Of a DNA stretch of 64,000 nucleotides, positions 1-11,262 are shown piece after piece. The stretch's first letter is position 1, and each line of letters starts with the position of its first letter. This DNA is from Strongylocentrotus purpuratus. Lineage: Eukaryota; Echinodermata; Echinoidea; Camarodonta; Strongylocentrotidae. Below the pieces are notes generated by a model that was not told where the DNA came from, did not search any database, and worked only from the letters and a program-made list of their open reading frames with translations. The translations under genes were made by a program, and so were the position numbers. The DNA is taken from NCBI RefSeq assembly GCF_000002235.5, contig NW_022145555.1, positions 607,001 through 671,000 of the forward strand, in the 5' to 3' direction.

Positions 1-199
1 TCATACAAGAGGCTCGGGTTTTGTCAGTACTTCCTGATCCAAAATGGCTGTTTATGCTGCTTTTAGACTTTAGAGGGCGGTATAGTAGTTTCTTTGATTC
101 GCCTGCCTCGCGCAAAGCCATCTTCTTTTTTTACCCAAATCTTTGCCTTTTACATCTTACAGTTTGACTATAAACAGTGGCGGATTCAGGGGGCACAGG

Positions 200-1112
200 G
201 AGCACATGCCTCCCTCCTCTGGTAAAAAAAAGGGGGAAGGGGGGTAGGCAGAACGGCAGAAAAAGGAGGGGGAAAAAAGGGAGGGGGAGAAAAAGGAGGG
301 GGAGAAAAAGGAGGGGGAAAAGAAAAGGGAAGAGAGAAAGAAGAAGAAAAGAGGGAGGAGAGAAAAGGGGAGAAGAGAAAAAGGAGGAGGAAAAGAAGAA
401 AGGGGAAGAGAGAGGAGAGGAAAGGCGGAATAAAAAGAAAAGGGGAAAGACGGAGGAGAGTAAAGGGGGAAAAGGAGGATAATGAGAAGGGCAAAGAAAG
501 AAAGGGGGTGATAATATAAAAAGGCGTTTGTTTTTTTTGTTACAGGGAAAGGGGCGGGGGACGCAATTTTGCAGTGTGCATTATGGAGTCTCTGTTGCCA
601 AGCGTGTAGCCCCCCCCCCCTCCCCTCCAAATAAAAGCACAAGAAGAACAAAAAAATAGATCAAAAAGGGGGAAAGAGAGAATTTTTGTGAGTTAAAAGA
701 GAAAGGAAAAAAATGAAAGAACGATAGAAGAGATGTGCGAGAGCATAAGGAATTGCATTTCTTATAAAAGAATAATGGGATAATAACCAGGGGTAAAATT
801 GCGCTGCTGTCAGGCAAATGAGAAAACCGGGGAAAATGAGAGGGAAAGGGAAAAAAGTATTTTAAAAAAGGAAAAGAAAGGAAAGATAAGGGAAGAAAGA
901 TAAAGTAAAACAGAAAAAATTGAAGGAGAGGGAAAGGAAAAGAAAGGAAAAGAAAGAAAAGAAAGAAAAGAAAGAAAAGAAAGAAAAGACAGAAAAGGAG
1001 AAAAGGAAAAAGGAAAGAAATAGGAAACAAAAAACGGGGGATGAAAGAGAGGAGAGAGAGGGGTGAGAGCCTGAGAGAAGAGGGGTGAGATTACGAGAGA
1101 GAGGGGGGTGTT
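200..1112. repeat. Purine-rich low-complexity tract
   Basis: The plus strand is almost entirely G and A (GGGGGA, GAAAAG and AAAGG units) from about 200 to 530 and again from 660 to 1112. The stretch between them is more ordinary and contains a C-run near 610. Long open frames on both strands here are low-complexity artefacts (Lys/Arg/Glu on one strand, Phe/Ser/Pro on the other). No gene is visible in the first 1.1 kb. Confidence 0.9.
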
Positions 1113-1331
1113 GGGTTGAGTCACCCGACGTCGAGGGAGCAAGAAAGATACGCATATATAATTATGTTGCTGTGTCGGGTCAGCTGTGTCGGTATTCTTG
1201 CTCAACCCTCGTGTACTATATCAATGCAGAAGTTTGAAGTCGGTGAGATGTATTATGTCGGTCGGCCGGCAAATTTTTTTCCCCCACAAATTGTGACTTT
1301 TTTATCGGACAAAAAACCATTTTAGAAAATT

Positions 1332-2360
1332 CAGAAAATGATTAAGAGTCGGTACAATGATTCGTCGTCTTTCTCTAAAAAATTAATGAAACGTCAAAGC
1401 TTCCGCGCTTCGCGCTGGAGGAGGGGGAGAACTGAATTCGGACAAGGATTAAGAGTCGAAAACAGTACAACGAATCGTCTTCTTTCTCTAATAATTTAAT
1501 GAAACGTCAAAACTAGTCTTCCGCGCTTAGCGCGGGAGGAGGAAAACAATTCAAACAAGGATTAAAGACCGTCACCACTACTGGGCAAGAAGGGATTAGA
1601 CCACACAGCGTGCCGTCGAGGTCACTGTGACAGGTGGCTATCTCATTAACTCTGCTCTCATTTAACATAAGAAAAAGAGGATCATGGGGGACCAACAGGC
1701 ACCGATTGGGGAAGTTTTCTATATAGAGGGAGCAAGTAGCTACAAGTATGGCAGTGTGCCTTTAAGACTAGAGTAATAATTCAATGAAACGTCAAAGGTT
1801 CTGCGCCGCTCGCGCGGGAGAGGGGAAACTAAATTCAGACAAGGACACGATACAACGAATCGTCTTCTTTCTCTAATAATTTAATGAAATGTTTAAAAAA
1901 AAATGAGCGAAAATGAATTCACACAAGGATTAAGAGTAATATTTTATTGAAACGTCAAAGCTTCGCGCGGGAGAGGGGAAACTGAATTCACACAAGGACA
2001 CGATACAACGAATCGTCTTCTTTCTCTAATAATTTAATGAAGCGTGAAACCTTCAGCGATGGGCGAAAATGAATTCAGACAAGGATTAAGAGTAATAATT
2101 TAATGAAACGTCAAAGCTTCCGCGCTTCGAGCGGAAGGGGGGAAACTGAATTCAGAAAAGGATTAAGAATCGAGAACGGTACAACGAATCGTCTTCTTTC
2201 CCTAATAATTAAATGAAACGTCATAACTTCTGCACTTTGCGCGGGAGGGGCGACACAAGAATTAAGATTCGGGAACGGTACAAAGGACGAATTCTTACTC
2301 TAATAATTTAATGAAGTGTCAAAGCTTCCACGCTTTGCGCGGGAGGGAGAAAACTGAAAA
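1332..2360 (+). repeat. Degenerate ~100-bp tandem repeat array, S family (copy 1)
   Basis: A unit with the landmarks AATTTAATGAAACGTCAAAG, a short GC hairpin (GCGCTTCGCGC), GAATTCAGACAAGGATTAAG and CGAATCGTCTTCTTTC recurs about nine times. Starts fall near 1381, 1494, 1778, 1871, 1943, 2032, 2099, 2207 and 2306, so spacing varies between about 70 and 113 bp apart from one larger gap. That gap is explained by a B-family element inserted at 1563-1768. The same repeat appears in inverse orientation at 7880-8310 and 16980-17665, so it is a dispersed, locally amplified minisatellite. No coding capacity. Confidence 0.8.
1563..1768 (-). mobile_element. B-family MITE-like element (copy 1)
   Basis: This is a ~195-bp dispersed repeat. 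Internal landmarks are GGGATTAGACCACACAGCG, ACATAAGAAAAAGAGGATCA, GGGGGACCAACAGGCACCGA and GGAGCAAGTAGCTACAAGTA. Its ends are imperfectly inverted (TTAAAGCCCCACTGTACTA at one end; ACTAGTACAGACAGCTTTTAA at the other in better copies). Nine copies are seen in the window. Strand here is relative to the copy at 36010. This copy interrupts the S-family array, so it is younger than the array. Confidence 0.75.
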
Positions 2361-4318
2361 CTGACAGATCACTTTTCTCTAACTTCTAACCAATCAGAAG
2401 GCCTCGTTTTTCCCAGTGGACATTATTGCGCCAAATGTGGTTATCAAATTGCAAAAGATCCCTACTCTTGGAGGGGGTAGGAGAAAGCAATTTAAACGTC
2501 ATTTAACTCCAGGAAGTGCCTGAAAATGCGCCTAATGTGGTTCTAAATTTGCAAATGCTTCCTACTTTTGAACATTTTAATTTGCGACAAGAAAAACTAT
2601 TTGCGACAATGAAAACTGTTTGCGAACTTCCTTCCAATCTTTTACGAAGCTTTTGCCCTGGCGAAACTCCAAATTCGCTCCGTTCTTCAATTTTTCTTCT
2701 TCTTCTTCTCCTTTTCTCGTCTTTAATCTTCATCTTTGTTTCTTTTTTTTTCATTTTCCTTTTTCTCCTACTTCTTCTCCTTTTCTTCTTCTTTTTCCTC
2801 CTTTTCTCGTCTTTCATCTTCATCTTCTATTTCTTTTATTCCGTTTTTTCTTCTCCTTCTTCTGCTTCTCCTTTTTTTTCTTTTCTTCTTCATGGCTTCT
2901 TCTTCCTCCTCTAGTTCTTCCTCTTCTTCTCCATTTCTTTTTCGCTTGTCAGAGAGTTTCGACATGTTTGAGGCATCCGATCTCTTCAAAAATACTTAAT
3001 GGCACCGCCACTAATTCTAAAACTGTCAATAACTACTTATATGATTTTGTCAATATATTATAATTTTAGCCCCATTCAAGGAGCGACTGTGCAGTTGACT
3101 TGTGGAATCTCTGACAATCATGGTTAGTTGATAATAATAAAAAAATAATAATTGCGAAAACAGCAACAACGAAAAAACAAGCAAACAAACCACACACAAA
3201 AATTACAACCTGACAAATAAACAGTTTATAATCAAGATAATTATGCCTATAGTAGTAAAATCGTCAATATTCATCGATTCGTATTGATTTCTGAGATTCA
3301 TTGCTTAATGCTTAGTATAGTAAACAATGACAAATACGAGGCATTTAGTTTGTGGTTTTATTATATTTCATAATTGTGTGTACCCTATATATAGCGCTGA
3401 CTGATTGATTTCGTTGCCTGGTATTTCTCTCTCTGTCTCTCATGCCCTCCTTCTCTCTCTCTCTCCCTCCCTCTCTACCAACTCGAAAGGGCGGGATGGG
3501 GGGGGGGGGGCTTAAGGAGAATAGAGGACAGATCGTGTCTGTATTATGGTACTTTGTACACCCAAGGGATAACAATATTTTGCCGGCGTGTAGTTGTTGT
3601 TAATCCGATCACCTTTTTTTTAATTCTGCAACTTTTCATAGGTATCTCAGTCAATGTAATTATATTCTGCCTATCTACAAAAAAAAGCAGTAGAATATCC
3701 TTCCGGAGCGATTGGGGTCATGATTGTGGTTAATTGACTTATTGAATCACATGAGTACCCGATAACAAAAAAAAAAACCTTTGAACTGATCAAATACAAA
3801 GGTCTGTACCCCGCCTGTACACAGTGCGGAGGGTTTATCGGGATGGACTATAGGCACATGACGGTCTATTTACACATAGCTTTCTACATGCATATTGGTC
3901 TGTACAGGACAGCTTCAGTATATAGGGCCTGTTATTATGTTTATAATGATTGAAGCTATAGAACGAAGTCAGTCTTCGCGTCTTGGAAAATAACAGTGAC
4001 TTGAAAACTTGTGGAGACTTTTATAACTATTGTTGTGCAGCTGTGTTGAGTCTGAGCTAAATAATCACGCAGATTATGTTAGTGGTTTCCACCAAGTTGT
4101 AGAGGAAGAATAATTATACTCCAATACGTTTTCTTGAAATACATTACCGTGCCTGCCTTAAAGTGCTTCTAACTCGGACGCAACTTCACCAAACCAACTA
4201 TATTTTCGGAAACGCCTATTTTTCTCTGCATTTTTCTAGACTCTGGGGGAAGATTGTGGACCCTATCGCTGTCTGATTGAGCCTACATATTATTTTTGTA
4301 GTTGCCTGGTATCTCTCC

Positions 4319-4353
<35 letters not shown>

Positions 4354-4370
4354 GCTACGTACCAGCACGA
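2361..4370. other. Intergenic, low-complexity tracts only
   Basis: A polypyrimidine tract (TTC/TTCTC) runs from 2685 to 2945. (CT)-rich DNA lies at 3427-3475, a G-run at 3499-3510 and a CT tract at 4311-4353 just before the start codon of the next gene. Apart from these I see no exon, RNA gene or transposon I can name. The CT tract and surrounding sequence probably belong to the promoter or 5' UTR of the gene at 4371, but no core promoter motif is convincing. Confidence 0.6.
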
Positions 4371-5035
4371 ATGGGCGTGATGCGGTACGTTCCCATTGCG
4401 ATCTTAATGAGTGTGCTCGTGACGAGTAGCGTTCAGCAGCATGGGAGACAGTTATCGAACTGTGTCTGGGAGTACGACGACGGTCAGACACTAGATTTGA
4501 CTAGTGCGGGGAACACTGATGGAACAGCAAGGTAAAATAAAGTGAAATATAATTATAATAATAATGATAACGTCAAATGTGTTTATCGCATAATAATCAC
4601 AATTTCGCTTAACATTATAAAACTTTGAGAACGGAAACGTAACACAAAATATAAACACTTAAAACAAAAAAATATAAGTCTATATGTTTCCGAAATTCTA
4701 ATTTCTAAACAGTATTTTGATTATATATATACAATATATATATAGAACAAAATATATAAATTTACAACGTTAGATACCATACACAAGAGGCAAGGGTTAA
4801 ACTTCATACTTCAGCGATTTCGATTTATTCTCATCAGGACAAGTATATTATACAATAATGTTGAGAACATAAACATAACACTGGAAATATGAAAGCTATA
4901 CTATACGAAACCAAAAAAGGAATGTCTTATTGTCTGTGTATCGTTTTTTTAAACAAGATAAATACAGTACGTTTTATTTTTGAATTCTGATACAAAATGT
5001 ACTATTTTTCTTCTGTTATATGCATGCATTTAGTG

Positions 5036-5118
<83 letters not shown>

Positions 5119-8100
5119 AAGAAAGAAAGAGGCGGGCAAGTCGAGACATAAAAGCCTTTTGTTCTATTAGACCGAAATTACACCTACCGCGCGGTTAAAT
5201 TCAAGATATAACGAGTTTGGGTTACCTTTTGAACGTAATATGGTAGTATTTTAAGTCATACTTTCGACATCACTGCCCTTTCCTTCTTGTTTCAGATGGA
5301 ACAACGTGACTGCTCTAGATGTAAATCAGGACCCAAATTTATATACCATAAACCCTTGCTATGGATTTACATTGGGGACTGAGTGCGCAGGTGTGGCCGT
5401 AAGTGTATAGGACAGCGATTTTTGTTTTAAATACTATAATTATTATCATTGTTATTATCAACGTCATTATTATTATCATTATTTATCGCGATTATTATTG
5501 ACGTAATTATTATCATTGGTATTATCATTATTATAATTGTTACTATTATTATTATCATCATCATCATCATCAATATAATTGTCATTGATTTATTATTATT
5601 GTTATAAGTGTTTCTTTGTTGACTACAATTACCCATACATTGTTCTTATTGTTTACTATAGTTCAATAAAAATAAAAAAAACGTTATCAGTCCCACCCCC
5701 TCTCTCTCTCTCTCTCTCTCTCTATCTCGCTCTCTCTCTCTCTCTCTTCTCTCTCCTCTCTCTCTCTCTCTCCCTCTGTCTCTCTCTCTCTCCCTATGTC
5801 TCTCTCTCTCTCTCTCCCTCTTCCTTATTTTACAAAGGTCTGCCGTATAAGTAACATGGGCATCCCTCTAAATGTTGCCGCTACCAGTTCTGGCCGTATG
5901 TACTACAGCGAAGCTGACAATGGTGTGGTGCTCGAGTACAACCATACAGATCCTAGCGACCCGGATTTGGTGTAAGTCATTTTTTAATGTGTTTTTTTTA
6001 GTCGAAGCCCCACTTGAGGCAAAGGAACATTAGCGATTCTAAAGGGGAGGGGGTCAACATTTCTTCACCTACCCCCCCCCCCCCAAAAAAAAAAAATCTT
6101 TATTATAAATTAATTTAAGGGAGAGAAAGTGAATGCACGAACCACCAAGCCCCCAGCCCCCTGTACCAAATTATTCTTCTGGAACCGTAAATGAAAATAT
6201 AAAATTTTAATTCTTGGCGGGCATTTGGGGTAATAAGGAGGGGAGGGGCTTCTTCCTGTTTCATGAGCTATGAATAATTGTAGATTTTTCAAGAAACAAG
6301 ACGAGTTGTGAATGACATTATTTTGTTTAGTCGAAACAGTATGCATTGTGAAATTCCAAACAGCAGTCACATTTCCTCTCTCTATAATTATGCTAATTCT
6401 AAAATAATGTGCCCCCATCAGGTAACTACGCCATCCCTGACTGAGAAGTGAACCTTTATTAATATTATTGTATGTATCTCATTCTACCAGGAGGGTGTTT
6501 CACAAAGATCCTAAGTTGAACTTATCTCTAGTTTGGACTTAACAATAATGGAAAGCCATTAGCATCCTTGAAATTTTTTTGTAAAAGTTATTTTAAAAGG
6601 CATAATAATGTTGATTCAAATCATTCATATTTTCTATTATCATGGGAGATTTCATGTTCTTGATGTGGAATTTATGAACAGTCTTAAATATTTGAATTTC
6701 TGCTTTGGAATATATTTCAAATTAAGGCAACACATGGCTCTCCATAATATTTAAAGACCGTCAATACTACTGGGCCAGAAGGGATTAGACCACACAGCGA
6801 GGTCACTGACAGGTGATGGCTATCTCATTAACTCAGCTCTCAACTAACATAAGAAAAAGAGGATCATGGGGGACCAACAGGCACCGATTGGGGAATTTTT
6901 CTATATATAGGGAGCAAGTAGCTACAGGTAGGACAGTGGGGCTTTAACTTTGACTTCGAATCTTTGTGAAACACCCCCAGGTACATCAGTCGGTTCCAAT
7001 CTGCTTGCAACGGAGGAGAGGAAGTCCAGATCGTCGTACTGGGCGCTCAGTCATCAACTCCGAATCAAGTCATTCATGTAAGCCTCTCAAAAGTTTCAAG
7101 ATATAAAACATATTCAACCCGACGTTAGGTTTATCAATTTTCATTCGAAATCGGGTTTAACAAAGGAAAATTATAGGTGAGGTCTAATTTCGCCTTTATT
7201 AAAGTCTTTTTTGAGGAAGAATGGCGTTAACTATGTTGATACTTTTATACATATACTTTTTTTTTCTCGTTAACTTGAATTATATTTCTCTTTTTTTTAT
7301 ATGTATTTGTTTTCATTAGATTTCATTTATTTAATGTTATGTATTGTTATTGCTTAATTTTGTATTTTATCTGTTTATTCATGTGTTTTAATGTACCATG
7401 TACGGACATGCTGACAAAACAGCGATGCTAAGCTGAAAGCATGTTTTTAATCACCGTATTTAAATAAATAAACAAACAAACAAAATACGAATATAATCCA
7501 CTATGAATATGGAGAGAAAATAATGCTATGAAGGAGTATATTATACATATACATACATACATACATAATTTTATGAATTGATCCTGCAGCATCTACTATT
7601 TCCGGGCAGATATACCTTCCTTTCTAGTCCGTCGCAATATGGAACAAATATTTCGCTTCACGATTAAGTCCGCTCAAGAAACTTAAAGCCCCACTGTACT
7701 ACTCGTAACTTCTTGCTCCTATATAGAAAACAATGCCTAATCGGTGACCATTGGTCCCCCATGATCCTCTTTTTCTTATGTTAATTGAGAGCTGGATTGA
7801 TGAGATAGCCACCTGTCAGTGACCACCATGGGTGGTCTAATCCCTCCTAGCCACAAGCGCGTAGCCAGGATTTCAAACTAAATTCAGTTTCTATTGACGT
7901 TTTATTAGAGAAAGAAGACGATTCGCTGTACCGTCCTCGACTCTTAATCCTTTTATGTATCAAGTTCCCCTTCCTCCGCGGAAGCTCTGAAGTTTTATTA
8001 GATTATTAAAGAAAGAAGAAGATTCGTTGTACCATTCTCGAACGAGCTTAATCCATGTCTGAATTCAGTTCCCCCCCCCCCCCCCCTCCTCCCCTCCCGC

Positions 8101-10721
8101 GAAAGCTTTGACGTTTCATAAATTAAGAAGACGATTTGTTGTACCGTTCTCGACTCTTAATCCTTATCTGAATTCAGTTCCCCCTCCCCCCCCCCCCCCC
8201 CCTCCCTCCCCTCCCGCGCGAAGCGCGGAAGCTTAGACGTTTCATTAAATTATTGGAGAAAGAAGACGATTCGTTGTACCGTTCTCGACTCTTAATCCTT
8301 TTTCTTCCTACGTCCTCTTCCTTTTTTCTTTTTTTCTCTCTTTTTCTTTTTTTTTTGGCCGGCGTTTTTGGGGGGCGACCGCCCCCACCGCCCCCCTGGC
8401 TACGCGCCTGCCTAGCCAAACTAGTACAGATGGCCTTTAATGTCATTTCTAATTGCCTTTTCCTTTTTTTTCTTCTCTTTTTTTTTTCATTGACCGCTAG
8501 CGCTTCATCCTGCTCTTGACATGTGCTTCTACGATTGTAACTCCAAAGACCTCTGTCCCGCCCACCGTCACACCTCAGCCAATCATAACCCAGGCCTCAC
8601 CAGTTACCCAAGCAACAATCGGGCCGCACACCGTTACCCACGTAACAATCGGACCGCCCCCCGTTACCAAAGTAACAATCGGACCGCCCCCCTTTACCCC
8701 GGCAACAGTAAGACCGCACCCAGAGACGCACGGTTTGACAGCTGGAGGAGTGATCTGCATTATGTAAGTATGCTTAGTTTAACGCCCCTCTGCACTAGTT
8801 TGGCATGGAGGGATAAGACCTCCCTGCAATATCACTGGCAGGTGGTTATCTCATTCAAATAATCAGCTCTCAATTAACATTAGAAAAAGGGCATCATCGG
8901 GGATCAACGGGTACCGCTTAGGCATTGTTGCCTGTATAAAGGGCGCAAGAAGCTATAAGTAGTGCAGTGGGGCTTAAAGAAGCAAAACAAGCCAAAACCA
9001 AATAAATTCAATAGTTATGTATAATCATTATGTAATCATTCTCACTATTATGTATCAATTCATATTAGTTTTTGTTCTTGTAAACTATGACTGAGCCCTA
9101 TAACTTAAAGGCAGGCTTAACTACTTCAGCTAGAAGGGATTAGACCACCCAGCGAGCCAGCGAGGTCACTGTGATAGGTGGCTATCTCATTAACTCAGCT
9201 CTCATTTAACATAAGAAAAAGAGGATCGTGGGGGACCAACAGGCACCGATTAGCGAAGTTTTCTATATAAAGGGAGCAAGTAGCTACAAGTAGGACAGGG
9301 TGCCTTTAAGTTTTTTGTGAGTAAAAAGCAATCAGTGTCGAAATCAGAGAAATAAATTAATGAATTGAAAATGAAATCATAATGAGATAATGAAATAATC
9401 AAAGAAATAAATTTGGTGTTATGTCTATTTTTTTCTTCCAGATTTGTAAGCTGCGTATGTGGGTACTTCCTGATTGGTTCTTTCTATATGTGCTGCTGCA
9501 GTGGGGCAAAGGGGTTGGAAATTATTCCTCACGTACACTTCTGGCTTGATCTACCCACTCTTATCCTGGTAATTAATTTTGTTCGCGCGCGTGCGCGTGT
9601 GTGTTCTGTGTGTGCGTGCGTGTGCGGTTAACTTACTTAGTATAGTTCTCGAGTTGAGAATGTTAGCAGACATCCACTGAGTGAGTAGTGTGGTGTGTGT
9701 GTGTGTTTGGGGGGGGGGTTGTGTGAGGGAGTGGGCAGGACTTTGTTTTGTGTTTCTTGTACCAGTAAAATAACCTCCAGATTTGTTTTTAAAAATTGTA
9801 TATAAAGTTAGTGAATAACATGTAGAATTGACTTATAAATTCTGCTTATGTACTTTAAAGGCCCACTGCACTACTTGTAGCTACTTGCGCCCTCTAGATA
9901 ACATACAATGCCTAATCTAATTGGTCCCCCATGATCCTCTTTTTCCTATGTTAACTGAGAGCTGAGTTGATGAGATAACCACCTGTCCAGTGACCTTGCG
10001 GGGCAGTCTAATCCCTCCTGTAAACTACGGCAGATAAGCTTACTTTGATGCTCAGTTATAATACTGCAAATGAGTTTTTATTTAATTGTGTTTATGTATA
10101 AGCAATCGATATTGAAAACGTTTATTCATTTTATTCAATTGTATGTTGTTTTTGTTTGTATTACATTTGGAGGAATAAACAAAATTACTTTTAAAAAAAA
10201 AGATATGTGCGTACGCGCGTGTGTGTGTGTGCGTTTTGAAAATGATTACCACGCACCTGCTGCAACGGTTTTCTATAGAGATTTTTCACTCATGGTAAAG
10301 GACTGGAAATATATTTATATTGTTATTCACTCATGGTACAGGTCTGGAAACCTACTTATATTGTTATTTTTCATCTCCGTTACACGCATGAGCAAAAGCA
10401 TGATTACTTCGAATCCCCATATACGCCTGCAATAAGGTACAATAATAATGAGATATGATATTACAGACTGTTCTCCATCGTTAGCATTGGACAGTTAAAC
10501 ATAATAATAATGAATAACATTTACTATGGTGCAGGACGTTTAAATTATACAATCAGGCAGGGCCTAACAAAAACTAGTACGTATTTCGATTTCATTTAAT
10601 AACATGCAATTTTATTTCTTTTTTGTGTTTATAACAGGAGGGATTTTTCTTCCTCTTCAGCTGCTGCGGTAAAACTCAATTGATGGAGACCTCATCTGGG
10701 CAAGACTACGACAAAATTTGA
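4371..10721 (+). CDS. MRH-domain type I membrane protein, CD-MPR/ATG27-like (7 exons, 322 aa)
   Basis: Coding exons are 4371-4531, 5296-5398, 5838-5971, 6981-7077, 8501-8763, 9442-9568 and 10638-10721. All have GT-AG introns with matching phases and sum to 969 nt. Residues 1-25 form a signal peptide (MRYVPIAILMSVLV). Residues 31-173 hold six cysteines, starting CVWEYDDG and including PCYGF, ECAGVAVC, SACNGGEE and LLTC, in the pattern of an MRH carbohydrate-binding fold. A Thr/Pro stalk follows, then a TM helix (about 245-272). The juxtamembrane tail GAKGLEIIPHVHFWLDLP closely resembles the CD-mannose-6-phosphate receptor tail (GAKGMEQFPHLAFWQDL), and the protein ends YDKI, a YxxPhi adaptor-binding signal. 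By homology it should cycle among Golgi, endosome and lysosome. The canonical M6P-binding Gln/Arg/Glu/Tyr set is not obvious, so ligand binding is uncertain. The start was chosen at 4371 (MGVMRY); Met at 4380 is an alternative. Confidence 0.86.
5039..5135. repeat. (GA)n microsatellite
   Basis: A GAGAGA run interrupted by AAAGAGAGAG and ending in GAAAGAAAGA, in intron 1 of the MRH gene. Downstream at 5440-5600 lies an (ATT/ATC)n-rich stretch in intron 2. Confidence 0.95.
5697..5822. repeat. (CT)n tract directly before the exon 3 acceptor
   Basis: About 125 bp of CT/TCTC repeat ends 15 bp before the acceptor AG at 5836-5837 of the MRH gene, so the microsatellite supplies a greatly extended polypyrimidine tract. 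The 91-aa open frame across it is an artefact of the repeat. Confidence 0.9.
6493..6976 (+). mobile_element. A-family MITE (copy 1), with nested B element, abutting a splice acceptor
   Basis: Terminal inverted repeats begin GGGTGTTTCACAAAGATCC and end GAATCTTTGTGAAACACCC. Other copies are at 38345-39015 and 45538-45847. A B-family copy is inserted inside at about 6753-6950. The pentamer CCAGG flanks the element (6487-6491 and 6977-6981), consistent with a target-site duplication. The right-hand CCAGG forms the acceptor of exon 4 of the MRH gene. Confidence 0.8.
6753..6950 (-). mobile_element. B-family MITE-like element (copy 2), nested in A-family MITE
   Basis: It shares GGGATTAGACCACACAGCGA, ACATAAGAAAAAGAGGATCA and GGGGGACCAACAGGCACCGA with the copy at 1563. 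It lies inside the A-family element, so it inserted later. Confidence 0.75.
7685..7870 (+). mobile_element. B-family MITE-like element (copy 3)
   Basis: It starts AAAGCCCCACTGTACTACTC and carries GGTCCCCCATGATCCTCTTT and CTAATCCCTCCTAGCC. It is in intron 4 of the MRH gene and is joined directly to an inverted S-family array. Confidence 0.7.
7880..8310 (-). repeat. S-family tandem repeat array (copy 2, inverted)
   Basis: Four or so units of GAAGCTTTGACGTTTCAT / AGAAAGAAGACGATTCGTTG / ACCGTTCTCGACTCTTAATC separated by C-runs. This is the reverse complement of the array at 1332-2360. It lies in intron 4 of the MRH gene. A further dispersed repeat follows at 8340-8415, with the typical GTAGCCAGGGGGGCGG motif on the minus strand. 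Confidence 0.8.
8611..8730 (+). repeat. 30-bp coding tandem repeat, four copies (10-aa VTxVTIGPPP units)
   Basis: Inside exon 5 of the MRH gene, four consecutive 30-bp units encode VTQATIGPHT, VTHVTIGPPP, VTKVTIGPPP and FTPATVRPHP. They lie between the MRH-like region and the TM helix. Such Thr/Pro repeats usually form extended, O-glycosylated stalks. CD-MPR has no comparable insert. Confidence 0.9.
8779..8976 (-). mobile_element. B-family MITE-like element (copy 4)
   Basis: It carries TCTGCACTAGTTTGGCATGG, AACATTAGAAAAAGGGCATC and a matching end AGTAGTGCAGTGGGGCTTAA. It starts only 16 bp after the exon 5 donor of the MRH gene. Confidence 0.7.
9106..9310 (-). mobile_element. B-family MITE-like element (copy 5)
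   Basis: It carries AAGGGATTAGACCACCCAGC, ACATAAGAAAAAGAGGATCG and GGAGCAAGTAGCTACAAGTA. It is in intron 5 of the MRH gene. The next intron (from 9569) starts with an alternating GCGCGC/GTGTGT run to about 9625. Confidence 0.7.
9858..10030 (+). mobile_element. B-family MITE-like element (copy 6)
   Basis: It starts AAGGCCCACTGCACTACTTG, continues with GGTCCCCCATGATCCTCTTT, and ends with CTAATCCCTCCTGTAA. It is in intron 6 of the MRH gene. The 121-aa open frame at 10070-10435 has no recognisable family and is rejected as coding. Confidence 0.7.
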
Positions 10722-10764
10722 TACGATAGCTTTCCTTCAATATCATGATTGATTTCACGAGCAG

Positions 10765-10807
10765 AAGGGCGTTAACTCATGGCCCTCTACGGCGACTTAA
10801 CGCCCTT
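10765..10807 (+). promoter_or_regulatory. Stem-loop in the 3' UTR of the MRH gene
   Basis: AAGGGCGTTAA (10765-10775) and TTAACGCCCTT (10797-10807) form a perfect 11-bp stem with a 21-nt loop, 44 nt after the stop codon. A canonical AATAAA follows at 10962-10967. Function is unknown; it could affect mRNA stability. Confidence 0.55.
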
Positions 10808-10961
10808 TTGGCTCTAAAGGGACGTTCTGTACCCTTTTTAGATTTTCAAGATTTATAGAAGTCCACTCTTTGAAGAGGAGTCATAATCACTGGCGTATTT
10901 TGAAGGAGGGGGAAGGAGTGAAATTTATTTTTAAAACCCACCCCTGACAGGTTATCCCACC

Positions 10962-10967
10962 AATAAA
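10962..10967 (+). terminator. Candidate polyadenylation signal for the MRH gene
   Basis: AATAAA lies 241 nt after the stop codon at 10719-10721, followed by a T-rich stretch. It is the first canonical hexamer downstream. The cleavage site cannot be placed from sequence alone. Confidence 0.5.
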
Positions 10968-11262
10968 ATGCACTTATTTTTTATAACTAAAAATATTAAA
11001 GCAGAGCCACGTAACATAAAGGTTTACAATCAATTGAAAAATTTAAATAACGGTTCTGATTGGTTAATAGTCAACCTTATCATCAATATGTGCATGCAAC
11101 GATGATCTTGATTGGCCATTAATAATTGATTGCAAAATGTAAGTCAGTAATGGAAATAATGGATCTAGAGTAGATTTAACACCAGAGCAAATTGGTCCAT
11201 GTTATCACTCCTAAAAGAGTGGATATATTATTGCACCCTCTGTATTGTCTCCCTTAGGCCTT

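Noticed and set aside
157..1155. Overlapping long open frames on both strands
   Set aside because: They read a purine/pyrimidine low-complexity tract; composition is almost only Lys/Arg/Glu/Gly or Phe/Ser/Pro/Leu.
1332..2360. Possible CRISPR-like array
   Set aside because: Unit length is irregular, spacers are not unique, and the sequence is eukaryotic; this is a minisatellite.
10070..10435. 121-aa frame in MRH intron 6
   Set aside because: It lies between exons whose phases already join, and no family is recognised.
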